From Tridacna crocea (taxonomy: Eukaryota; Mollusca; Bivalvia; Cardiida; Cardiidae), in NCBI GenBank assembly GCA_943736015.1, contig OX031059.1, positions 23,058,501 to 23,122,500 on the forward strand: DNA of 64,000 bases, in the 5' to 3' direction. A program made the translations under genes and the position numbers. Positions within the stretch are counted from its first letter, which is position 1, and each line of letters starts with the position of its first letter. Positions 12,412-24,200 of this stretch are shown in pieces. The notes under the pieces were generated by a model that made no database searches, was not told the origin of the DNA, and saw only the letters and a list, made by a program, of their open reading frames with translations.

Positions 12412-13763
12412 CAGTATCTGAAGTCATAGTCTCTATAAAATACAAGGTAAATGAAAAGGCACTATGTAGGTACAAGAGGACCTTTGTGTTGTCCAATTAC
12501 GTACATGTAACAAGAGCAGTTGTAGATAATAGGATGCTGTTTAAAATTGTTTTTGTCATGGTAGAAGTACAGTAGCTGTTGTTGAAAGGATGCTCAATCC
12601 ACTTTGGAAAGCTGCCGACTGTTCATACTCTAACAATATAAACCTAAAATTTAAAGGGCTAACTCAAAGGAAAATCACTGAACTAAAACATATTCACAAA
12701 ATGCAAATGTGCTCTTTGTAGTAAAGCTTCCTATAAAGTTTCATTTCAATTCATACAGTGGTTGCAGAGAAACAGCACATACGCAAGTCATGCACCAATG
12801 GACAAACAGGCAGACAATGACAGACAATGTGGCAACTAAATACACTCCTAAATTGTGTTAAGGGTCATAATGAAACAGACCAGCAAAAATTGGATTCGAT
12901 AGTGACATTCATGTATCTGGGGCTGGGTCCATTAACATTTAAAAGGATGATAAGATTTCCCAAATGGTCTTGCTTTTCCCTATCATGCTATCTGTGGTCT
13001 ACCTAAAGATCCTTCATGCCAAATGCCCATGAATTCTTACTTTTAGATAACATACTTTTTTGTGATTGTGCAGCTGAAGTTTTTGCATTAAATAAAGCTG
13101 GTAATAAAAGGAAGGAAATACTGTATAACTGGAAATGTTTTGCGATTTAGCAAATTTGAAAAATTCTCTAACTTTTCTTTTCACATATTTTTACCCCAAG
13201 CATACCAAAAATTAACAAGTGTCTTGTAATTTGCAAACATTTTACAATGCAAAATGTCAGTAATCAGTAATTCGCAATTTCTGACACGGATACGGTATTG
13301 TTGTAACATTTTAATGAACTTGAGTTGTTTCCCTTCATCAAATTTGTTCAAATATCGGCTAAGCAAACAAACAGAAAACATAAATGGGCACATCAAAAAT
13401 GCTGTTTATGCAATTTTGAAATTGGCCCAAATAAACAATGAGATTATCTGTCGAAGAAATCATGGTAAATTTCTACAGATCAAAAAACATGTCATAGAGA
13501 CTAAAATAAAGATGTAAAATGCACCGACTTAGAGAGAAAAATAAGTGTAGAAAAAAAAAGCAACATAACAACAACATCAACAATTAACACTAACAACAAA
13601 AAAACCTTGTAAAAGTGCTTTATAACATAAAACAAGAAATGCTGTAAAGATAACAATAATCTAGAGAACATGCAGTGTCTAACCATCTCACATGAAATTT
13701 CAGCATCTGTTTATCATAAAACAATTCTTTCTCAAAACCACCTAAACGCAGGAGAGGGACTTT
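12412..13763. other. No gene recognised
   Basis: AT-rich spacer with short chance reading frames and no repeats that I recognise. Confidence 0.4.
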
Positions 13764-13992
13764 TTAACCCTTTACCCCATAAGGACTTTCTCTGGTATCT
13801 CTAATTGACCCTAAATGACAGCAAGGATTAAGCTGTTTCTTACATGTATATGACAAATTTTGATAGCATGGAAAACATTGTGACAAAAGGTGAAATTGCT
13901 TGTCACGAGCAGTTTCACCTTTTGCCACAATGTTTTCCAAAGCCTCCTACAAGCAATGTGTAGAAATGTGTATCTATGGAGTAAAGGGTTAA
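13764..13992 (+). repeat. TTAA palindromic MITE, family 2
   Basis: 229 bp, TTAA ends, termini TTAACCCTTTACCCCATAAG and GGAGTAAAGGGTTAA. The central palindrome has AAAAGGTGAAATTGC arms around TCACGA. A family-1 right half (to 14087) follows directly. Confidence 0.88.
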
Positions 13993-14555
13993 TTTCAATT
14001 TTTGAGTTGTGTTTATTTTTCCCCTGCAAGTGGAGAGTTTGGAACAGTTTGGACCAGTCTAAAATATTGTCATTTGGAAAGAGTTAACAATTTCTATGAA
14101 AAAAAAAAAAACTCTAGCTAAAAAATGAAACACAAAGGTATTATTGAAAAAAAAATTTAAACTAAATAATCACCAAAAAAAAACCCCCAGATGAATTTTG
14201 TTAAAATTGAACTTGCAATAAATACATTAGTTACATTTTAATCCCAATAAATGTACGCCTGTCAATTCAGGAGGTAAATCATTGTAACAAAATCATCACA
14301 ACATAGACAAAAACAGATAAAAACTCACTGAAAAGGGATTATACTATCAGTCTAAAAGTACTATCAAATAACCCTGAGCTTATATGACCTTCAAGAAAAA
14401 AGGTCTGTAAAATCATAGTGGGTAGACGAAAAAAAACTGGCCTTTTTGACCCATGATGTCAGCCTGCCCAGACTGGTCTGTCTGATTGTTGGCCAAAACT
14501 TTGCAGATGCACTATTCTCCTTCTCCACAGACCATCAATAGCATTTGCAAGTATT

Positions 14556-14782
14556 TTAAGTCTTTACCAAACCACAAAATTTTAGACTTGTCCAAATTGA
14601 AAACATCTGCAGACAACAATTTCCAAAGTTGTTTAAAAACAGTTAAGTCTTTTGATAGGGTAGAAAACATTGAGGGAAATGGAGAAAATGCTAGTTACCA
14701 GCATTTTCTCCTTTCCTACAAGGTTTTCAAAAGGCCTTCCCCTCAGGGTCATGAAAACAAGGGATTGTTTGGTAAAGGGTTC
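14556..14782 (-). repeat. Family-1 MITE, near full-length
   Basis: TTAA at the left end, TTCC at the right. Hairpin at about 14660-14735 with several arm mismatches. Confidence 0.82.
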
Positions 14783-14820
14783 CGAGAAGCATGCAAATTT
14801 TAAAACTTTATGGCAAAAAA

Positions 14821-15019
14821 ATGTGATTGTGAGGTAGAGCTTCGGCCTTGTAACCAAAAGGTCTTGAGTTCAATACCCTGGAGCCGGTATCAACTTTGGA
14901 ATTTATCATTTGCTCACACATTCGGTGCAAGTACTGGTGAAGTTCTTAGGAAGCAGAATGGAGAGAAATAAGTAGAAGTTGTAAGAACTTGTAAAATAAA
15001 TATGTTTAAACCAAAAAGT
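14821..15019 (+). repeat. tRNA-derived SINE (Met-like head)
   Basis: A tRNA-like head (GAGGTAGAGC ... GAGTTCAATACCC) and body ending AAATAAATATGTTTAAACCA. Same family as 63661-63880 (+) and 45600-45785 (-). Confidence 0.78.
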
Positions 15020-15084
15020 ATATGACATCATTTGGAACACACATAAATAATCAAAGCTGATTGGTCTTATATCATACACTGAGT

Positions 15085-15268
15085 TTAACCCTTTACCACA
15101 CAATCTTAAGTTTTAACAACCCCTAGGAGCACAGATTTTGAAGACATTGTGGGGAAAAAACATTGCGAGTATGAAAAAATGTTGATTAACAACATTTTTC
15201 CCTCATAATGTCTTTAAAAGCCTTTATTATCTGGGTTGTTTAAAATGGGACTGTCTGTTAAGGAATAA
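15085..15268 (+). repeat. Diverged family-1 MITE with covarying hairpin
   Basis: Left TTAA intact. The palindrome has changed on both arms (GACATT/AATGTC and AATGTTG/CAACATT) but still pairs. Confidence 0.7.
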
Positions 15269-15309
15269 CCAGTACTTAAGTCCTGGTCTGAAATGCATGT
15301 GTAGTTTTG

Positions 15310-15428
15310 TTCTACATTTAGAAAGTAACACAATTTCTGATTGCTGAACTATATGGTTCAGCAAATCAGAAATTGTGGTACATTAAAATTCAAAAATCTT
15401 TTAAGAAGAGTTGGTGAATACAGATGCT
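15310..15428. repeat. Foldback repeat (GTATTCACCAAC family)
   Basis: Hairpin CACAATTTCTGATTGCTGAA with its inverse at 15350-15375, ending AGTTGGTGAATAC. Confidence 0.6.
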
Positions 15429-15894
15429 GCGATGAAAAAATGCGCATATTTTTCCAGTTGCAAATCAATGTGGCTCAAAGGGTGAAAATCATTTTTAAAA
15501 GTATTAAAGACACAAGATTGTTTGCTTCAAGAATAATTTTAAACCTGAAAAAATTGAAAAAAAAAAAAAAATGTAATCCTAACTCAACACTTTGAAATAT
15601 CACTTTCTAATGAGCTCATCTATGTGAAATTACACACACATGTATAGTGTAACACAAACTTTGTGAACATGTATATATCTTTCTAGGTTAAACTTGCATG
15701 TACACTTTATGAACAAGTATGTTTTCCACATATCTTATTGCTATCACCGTAATATAAAAATAATAAACAATTTATACATGTAATCATATACATAAAAATA
15801 TGTGGGGGTTTCCAGGTTAACTAAGTATATTGCATTATCACCGAGTAATGTCATGAATATAAAACACAGGCAAACCTATAAAGACTGTTTCCTT

Positions 15895-16133
15895 CTCAAG
15901 AACAATGTAAAAAAAAAAGTATCTGCAGATGACAATTTAAAAGCCAAAAGACAGAATTTGTTCTTGATAGGATAGAAAACATTGTGGGTAAAAAGATAAA
16001 ATGCTGGTTACTAGCACTTTCTCCTTTGCCCATATGTTTTCGAAAGACTTCTTCCTCAGGGTTGTTAAAAATTTGTTTTTCAGAGCTTACTTCCATAGGA
16101 CTGCAAAAACATGAGGTTGTCTAGTAAAAGCTT
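15895..16133 (-). repeat. Family-1 MITE, degenerate
   Basis: Flanks and a partly paired hairpin (15973-16042) are recognisable. Confidence 0.65.
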
Positions 16134-16914
16134 AAAAAGTCAACTTTTTATATCAACCTATCTCTGTTTGAAAAAAACAAACAAAAAAAACCTTGTAACA
16201 AGAGCACCACATGGTAGTGCCGATGCCTGGCTGTAGTTGCTTGATTTTAGTGAAAATTCTTAATTGTAAAAGGGGCATAACTACATCAAAATATCTGCTC
16301 TTAATGTATGGGTTCCCGTTTCAATACCGGTAGTTAACAACTTGTCCGAATTTAAGGTAAGTAAATTCAATGATAACAGAAATATTGCAAAATGTAAAAG
16401 ATTTTGCACAACATCAAGACAGACACTACCTAGACATTTTCTTTTGAAAAGGGCAAGCTAAAATTTACTTAAAGTGCAATGAAAATATTGCAAGAGATAA
16501 AAAAAGACCATCATTCAACATGTGATTCTGAACAGGATGAAATTCTAAAAACTACCAATTAACTGAGCCAAATTTGAGCAAAACTGGTATAAATTCAATC
16601 AATAAATACTCCTCAAAAGCAAAATTTCTAATCATTACTCAACAGTCTAATCCAACAAAAACTAATCAAGATCATAAAAATTCTTAAATGTAACTACTAT
16701 GAGAGAAGTCACATTTGTCATGGTCATATCACACAGTGCTTTGACAAACAAAAATAGTAATTCAAATCCAGGTGGAAAAAAATACAATGAATCAACAATA
16801 ATCAGTAAAACGATGCCCCTAAAACAGTTACTTAATCCATCAGTCAAAAAGACAAAAATTACCTGGTTGCCTTAGTGTCACAGAACTGTTGTAAAGATGT
16901 AGAGATCAATCAAA
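16134..16914. other. No gene; possible decayed AACAAGAG-type repeat
   Basis: Starts like the repeat class at 20848 (AACAAGAGCACCACATGG) and includes GGGGCATAACT, but I cannot follow it further. No coding signal. Confidence 0.35.
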
Positions 16915-17135
16915 TATCCCTTTACCAAACGATCCTGAGTTTAAACAAACCTGTGAAAAAAAATTTTTGAAAACAATAAGGGAAAAGAAGAAAATGCAAA
17001 TAATCAGCATTTCCTCATTTTCTGTCAATGTTTTCTAACCTTTCATAAACAAATGTTATCATGTATGCAGTAGTTAATTTGTTTTCTATTTCCATTCAGA
17101 CACATCTTGAATTTTATTGTCTAGTTATGAGTTAA
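16915..17135 (+). repeat. Family-1 MITE, diverged
   Basis: The right end has TTAA (17132-17135). The palindrome is weakened (AAAATGCAAATAATCAGCAT). Confidence 0.7.
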
Positions 17136-17136
17136 A

Positions 17137-17515
17137 GTACAGGGTGACCCCAAAAAAATGAGACCCATGAACATGTTTATAAAAACTTTAATTTTCAGGA
17201 TACAGAAACCAAACATCACACATGTTATCTCAACTTAACCCAAGGCCTGCACACCAAGTTTCATTAGTCCCGGCTTATCACTTTCTGTTTAATGACGTCT
17301 TTCCATAATGTACTCAAAATGAGCCCCTTGGCACTGGTGGCACACTTAAACAAGACACGCGAAATTCTCAATGACTCAATGTCTATAGGAATAATCCCCA
17401 AACATTCACGAGTTGAAGGAGGCCATAACTGCTAAGATTCGTGAGATTCCAAAGGAGGAGTGTGTTCGAGTCATTGAGAATTTCGCGCATCGTGTTCAAA
17501 ATGACTCTATCCCTA
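17137..17515 (-). mobile_element. Mariner-like element 3' ends in inverted arrangement
   Basis: A terminal-repeat-like start (AGGGTGACCCCAAAAAAATG) and the 3' end of a transposase lie on the minus strand. A second transposase fragment on the plus strand (17412-17510) reads ITAKIREIPKEECVRVIENF. The segment GAGTCATTGAGAATTTCGCG occurs in both orientations (about 17356 and 17468). Confidence 0.6.
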
Positions 17516-17596
17516 AATATATTAAAAACTGATCGCTGCAACTACGTGTAATGAGGTAACAAGTTAAAACTATATGCAAAAAATGATCACCTACAG

Positions 17597-17815
17597 TTAA
17601 CGTTTTACCACACAACCCCATGTTTAAATGACTCTGAGAATGTACTATGTGTATTTGAAAACAATGTGGGGAAATTAAAAAAAAATGCTGGTATTCAGCA
17701 TTTTCTCCCTTATCCAATATATTTTCTAAATCCCATATTGGACCAATTTTATTTGTTGTCTGTAAGTACTTTCAATCTAGAAGATTCTGGAATGTTAGAT
17801 AAGATAAAGGGTCAA
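17597..17815 (+). repeat. Family-1 MITE, diverged
   Basis: Left TTAA, hairpin centre GCTGGTATTCAGC, right end lost. Confidence 0.7.
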
Positions 17816-18128
17816 ACCTTCATATCATCCCTTAATATTATGACAAAATTTGAGATGAGGTAGGTTCAGTTGCCATTGTCATGAATTATCAGATCACAGA
17901 CAGAAGCAATTTCTCATTGCTCCCTAAAAAATTCAATCATTTCTATTTTCATCATGTAAAATAATGAGAGAAAAGCTGAATTTGCTCAAAATAAACATTT
18001 TTTTAAACAATATTTCGAAAGATCTAAGCATTTACATTTTTGATATTCCAGATAAATCACTGTTGGTAACTGTCGTATCGTTCATCCAAGGCTCTGTAAT
18101 GCATTTTGTTTCTATCCAGAGTCACTCA

Positions 18129-18239
18129 TTATGTGCTGAAGAGTGTTGGTCCCCATGTATAATGCTTGTATTTTGTTGAAATAGCTGCCTTCAGTTCCTC
18201 ACTGTGGTCTTTATCTCTGGTCTCACAGACAACCTTCAC
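18129..18239 (-). CDS. Threonine ammonia-lyase exon 12 with stop
   Basis: A 111-nt exon beginning VKVVCETRDKDHSEEL and ending LFST-TAA, followed at once by an in-phase TGA. It finishes the ACT-like domain. No clear polyadenylation signal was seen close downstream on this strand. Confidence 0.88.
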   Translation of the reverse strand: MKVVCETRDKDHSEELKAAISTKYKHYTWGPTLFST

Positions 18240-21200
18240 CTAGTAAAATGTATTGACTTTTGCCTTGTTTATTATTATCTCTTTTTTTTATTATGATTTG
18301 ATTTCAAGATCTTGTGTTGTTCTCCACTAGAACTAATAATTTCTTTTTCTTAGTACTAACTCCAATAGGCTAATTCATTCAAAATTTCTTTCCTGTTACT
18401 TTAAAGAGTTAAAGAAGACAGAGGTTACAATTTTACAATATAAATGTGATTGAAACATGATAAAGTGATTTATATCTATACAAATTTCATGCAAGCGATT
18501 GAGTTTTTTACTCTTGGTCATGTATAGCTCCCTTATCTTCTCAAGAGTTGTGATGTCATGGCAGACTACTGAAACGGCCAATTTTTGCAATTACTGACTT
18601 TCAGACAGGTGAAAATCCAATTTCTAAACCTCTATTTCTTGCGATACACTCATTACAGAACACTACGATTTTTTGTTAATATACTCTAGCTAAGTTTTAT
18701 TCAATTTTGGAAAAGAAATTTTTCACAGAAGTTACACTTTAGAGGCTCAATAGCCACTAAAAACACAATCAGGTGTTGAAATGTATTTAAATTTGTATCA
18801 TGCCATTTCAAGTTAAGGAGAATATTGTGAAGATGGTTAACAAAAGATATAGTGATCTGGCAACTTTTTATTTAGTTTTGAAATTTATTTCTCTACAATC
18901 GACTACCAATTGTAATCTTCACAGTGATTTCCAAACTTATAAATGGTATCATTTCAAAATGAATATATTTTGCCACCAGCTTTGTTTACTTTTACACCCC
19001 TGAGGAAGAAGCCTTTTGAAAACATTGTGGGAAAAGGAGAAAATGCTGTTAACCAACATTTTTACCTTTTCCCACAAAGTTTTCATTGTATCCAATCAAA
19101 GTAATATTACAACATTTGAGCCACTTTGAAATTGTCGTCTGCAAATTTTTTCAATTTGGGTAGGCCTAAAATTTTGCTTTGACGCCCCTGAGGAAGAAGC
19201 CTTTTGAAAATATTGTGGGAAAAGGAGAAAATGCTGGTAACCAGCATTTTTTCCTTTTCCCACAAAGTTTTCTCTGTGCCCTATCAAAGCAAAATTGCAA
19301 CATTTGACCCACTTTGAAATTGTCGTCTGCAAATGCTTACAATTTAGGTAGGTCTAAAATTTTTCTGTGTGATAATGGGCATTTGAAGACCACAATTTCG
19401 ATCTGGTCTAAATCATGGGTTTTGCAATTGAATGAATAGAAAATACTGTGAGACATCTTCATCAAAGTATACTTCTGTGCTCCAACTTTGTTGGGGGGGG
19501 GGGTTCTCTTGTTCTGATCTATACTAATATGCTTCCATACAAAAATAATCATAACATAAGAAAAAGTTGCTTGTTATGAGAAAATTTAAGATTTTTGTCC
19601 CAATATTTTTTCTAAGGTTGTCAGTGGGCAGGAAAATGTTTAGTATTTTGCAAATACATACCTGAACAGCAAATATATCACTTTTTAGCCATGCTCGCTC
19701 ATGGAAAATATCTTTGATGCTAGAAAAAGAAAAAAATATGTCTTACACATATCTGCGGATTCATATTCATCAAAACTTTGTCCTAGGGCAAAAAGTTAAG
19801 ACAGTAACAAAAGGGTATTCAAAAAGTGCTTACTGAATTTTTTTACAGTTACAAAATTTCAAACTACTGTAATTTGCGTATGTTTTGGGACACCCAAAGA
19901 ATTGGGACACCATCAAAAATCGCGAAAATAATTATATTTCATGACCCAAAGATTTGGGACATACTAAAAATTGCAAAGCGAGATTGGTAATTTTTTGTTC
20001 CAAAGAATTGGGACAATGAATATCTATTTAGAGACAAAAAAAATCTTTCAATCCATTTGAAAACTTTTGTTTGCAAAATTTAATTCGTGTAGATCTAGTT
20101 TTATTTCTCCACATGTGACGTCGTAAGCATGCTTCCCAACCCTCACGATTTCAATGGTAGTTACTTGATTCAAGACAAAAGAACGATCACCTGACAGTCT
20201 AATTTAAACCCTAAATAAAAAAGAAATCCGACGTAAGTGTAAAAAGGGTGTGATAATCTTCTATCCAAGATTCATAACATGTATATAACGTGTGTACATC
20301 CGAAGCTGACAGAGTTGACATGCGTGTAATTCATGGTCAATAGAGTTCAATGTTTATTTATATAAATAAAAATCAAGGTACACAGTTTTAGCCAAAGTTT
20401 ATCGATCGAAGATCGACGAACCAATCAAATTTGAGATTGGTCTGAGCAGGTACTTGTCAGAGTGGAATTAACGTCGTTCACCTCACGTACATGTAAGGAG
20501 GTAAGATAATGTTGTGAATTTATCTACAAACGCAAAATATCATCTTCATCGCGATCCAAAGATGCAGACAATAATGAATGACAAGTTAATAATCAACAAA
20601 AATAATGAGAAAAAGCGAAGTTTTAAACTCTTAGTGCTCAAATTGATCGGTGGAATTCCAATCTGTCTAAAAATAGATCACCCTGCAAACCTGACATCAG
20701 TGACGTTCCAATATTTCAACGTCAGCAATATTCGACAGGTCAGCGGCGAATGACTTTCAGTATGAAAGATTGTCTCGTTTGACCATAATTTTTGGGACAG
20801 CTGACAAAATAATTATTTTTGTAGACCAAAGTATTGGGACACGAAACAAGAGGGCCATGATGGCCCTGTATTGCTCCACTGGCTTTTTAACCCTTTACCA
20901 CACAAATTGAAGTGTTCATGACCATGAAAAAGAGGGCCTTCAACAACAATGACAACTGTCAGGCAATACAACCAGGATAATTCATTAGCATGAAAGGTAA
21001 AATCCTTGGAAAAATAAGCTGAATGATAGAAACCTTACTCTGAATTTATTATTCACCTCATGTGAGCATAACTATTAGCATCAAAATGAATCACACTTGA
21101 AAACAGAATATTTTCTATCAAAAAAACTTAATGTCTAGCACCAATCAGGTATCAATGCAGTTTGATAATCACGGGAAGTAAATAGTACCAAACTTTATCT

Positions 21201-24200
21201 TTCATAAAAAAGAGTTGTTTCCCTTGATTAATGTTTATATTGAAGTGACTTTATTTTGAAGCCCATGTTAAACTTTTGATCCCTGGATGGCGCCAATTTT
21301 GACCACTGACTTGCAATATGAAACTAGAATGTGTGGTTATAAACACGAAGATTTTTTAATCTTGCCCAATAAAAAGCCCTGTAAAACAAGTTTGCTCAAT
21401 AAAAGGCCCTGTAAAATATGTGACCCATGAGACAGGTTTATAAAGCCAATGTAAAACTTGTGACCCCTGGGGTGGGGTCAAACTTGACCCCCCCAAAGTC
21501 AAAATTTGGGCCCTCTTGGTAGAGGCCCATTAGATAAAGCTACATGCAAAATTTGGTAGTCCTAGGCCTTATGGCTATGTACAAGTAGATTATTGAAGTT
21601 TCCCTATATAAGCCTATGTAAAACTTGTGACCCCCTGTGACAGGACTAATTTTGACTCTAGGGCTATAATTTGGGCACCCTTGGTAGATACTCCCTAGAT
21701 AAAGCTACATGCAAAATTTGATAGCCCTAGCCCTTATAGCTAGGTGCGAGAGGATTTTGAAAGTTTTCCCTATATAAGCCCATGTAAAATTTGTTACCCC
21801 CTGGGGTTGGGCCAAATTTGACCCCTGGGCTATAATTTGGACACCCTTGGTAGAAGTTCACTAGATAAAACTACATGCCAAATTTGATAGCCCTAGGCCC
21901 TATGGCTAGGTGGAAGAAGAATTTTAAAGTTCTCCCTATATAAGCCCATGTAAAACTTGTTACCCCCGGGGCGGGGCCAATTTTGACCCCAGGGCTATAA
22001 TTTAGACACTCTTTGTAGAGGTCCACTAGATAAAACAACATGCTAAATTTGGTAGCCCTAGGCCCTATGCCTAGGTAGAAAGGGAATTTTAAAGTTCTTC
22101 CTAAATAAGCCCATGTAAAATTTGTGACCCCCGCGGCGGGGCCAATTTTGACCCAAGGGCTATAATTTGAAGAAACTTGGTAGAGGTCCACTAGATAAAG
22201 CTACATGCCAAATTTGGTAGCCCTAGGCCTTACGGTTTCAGACAAGAAGATTTTCAAAGATTTTCAAAATTTTTCAGTTTTGTTGCCATGGCAACCAGAG
22301 TTTTTAAAGGAATTAAATGCTTTCAAGAAATTCTGAAGAGGACCATGGCAGGATCATTTCTGTGAAGTTTCATCAAAATTGGATGGGTAGTTTCAGAGAA
22401 GAAGATGTTTAAAGAAAAAGTTAACGCAGGGACGGACGGACAGATGGACGCAAGACGGGCCATGACATTAGCCCGCTGGCCTTCGGCCAGTGGAGCTAAA
22501 AAATTAATTATTTTTTACTGTCCCAAAATTTAAGCAAATTACGGTACTCTAAATTGAGAATGTTTGCAGACAATAAATTACATGTTTCTCAAAAACTGAA
22601 ATTTGCCTGTGAAAAGATGGAAAACAATACAGGGAAGGGAGAAATTTCCCCACAAAGTTTTCCATTCTTACAAAGGCACATTTCTTACTGGCAATTTCTT
22701 CTTTTCCTACAATGTTTTCAAATGCTTTTTTTCTCAAGATCATCAACATTCAGGGTTGAGTGGTAACGGTTTGGGCACATGCTTGTTTAGGGCAGGTATT
22801 TGCTCTAAACAGATGGTTTCCAACCTAAAATCTTTTATTTCTACCCATATGCCTGCTAAATACAGATCGTGACTTAATAAAGGCTGCCATTTTACTGTTC
22901 TTATTTTGTTTAACCCATTATCATACAATCCCTACTTTTGACGACCCTGAGATAGAAGCCTTTAGGAAAATTTGTGGGAAAAGGAGAAAATGCTGGTAAT
23001 CAGCATTTTCACCTTTTCCCACAATGTTTTCTACCCTTCACAAAACAAGTTTCAAATTTTTAGTCCTTCTTGTCATCAGCAAATGCTTTCCAGTTTGACA
23101 AACCTAAAATTTTGTTGTTTGACAAAATGAGTTATATACAGAGTTTTCATGGACAAACATTCACCAAAGCAACGTTTTAACAACAATTTCTTGTTACCTG
23201 GAAACGGGCTCGACAAAAAAGGAACTAAAACCAGGATTAAACCCTTTCTGTAATTTTATGCCTGTTTAGATCTATAGCAATGTGCCAAAACATTACCTGA
23301 CACCCATCCCAGCCATCATTTTGGTAAGTTCAGCAATACCTCCTGGACGGTCACTCACTGTTACAACAAACCTCACTAGCCGCCCATCTACAGCTAGGCC
23401 CCTTTCAATAGTGCGCCCAAGGGCAGTGGTGTCAATATTTCCACCACATAATGCTATCACTACCCTGTGGAGGAAATGTATTGTTTGTTTGCTCAAGTTT
23501 CTAGCATATAATGGAATATTGAATTTGAAAATACCATAAACCCTTTTTTTTACTCTCATAGGATTAGAAAACATCTTTTACAAAGCTATTCCCATGTTCT
23601 GTTGCATATGGCTCATAAACAGTTTTAATTCATTATCAAACAACAAACTTTTAGGTTTGTCAAAATAAAAAGCATTTGCAGATGACAATAGTGACTGAAA
23701 AATTGAAATTTGTTTTCCAAAGTTTTCTTTCTCAGGGTCATCAATAGTAGGGAATATGTGGTAATGGGTTAAAAGTAGCAATTTCAGTTATTAAAAGATA
23801 AGCCACTTACCCAAATAATCCTGAGTTTTAATAAACCTACAATACAACGCTTTTGAAAACATTGTGTGAAAAGGAGAAAATGGTGGTAATCAGCATTGTC
23901 TTCTCTTTCCACAATGTTTATAACATTTTCTGAAACAAGTTCCATCATAAGAGTCACAGTAATATTGTTCAGACTGCAAAATGTTGGCTAAACATCATCA
24001 TGACCTCGATTTTACTTAAACTGCCATAACAAGTTGGAAAAATAAGGCTTCTGAAAACATGTATTTACTCCTTTTCCGACAATCGTTTAAATGCAGAAAT
24101 AATCTTTTAACCCTTTACCAAACAACAAAGTTTTAGACTAGTCCAAATTGAAAGCACATGCAGTTGACGAAATAAACATAACTAAAAAATTGAAATTGTT

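Noticed and set aside
21871..22191. 106-codon repetitive frame on the minus strand
   Set aside because: It arises because the 166-bp tandem units happen to remain open over two copies; the repeat period is not a multiple of three.
22603..22872. Short frames repeatedly reading [16 protein letters not shown] across the window
   Set aside because: These are all translations of the MITE hairpin and do not represent a protein family.
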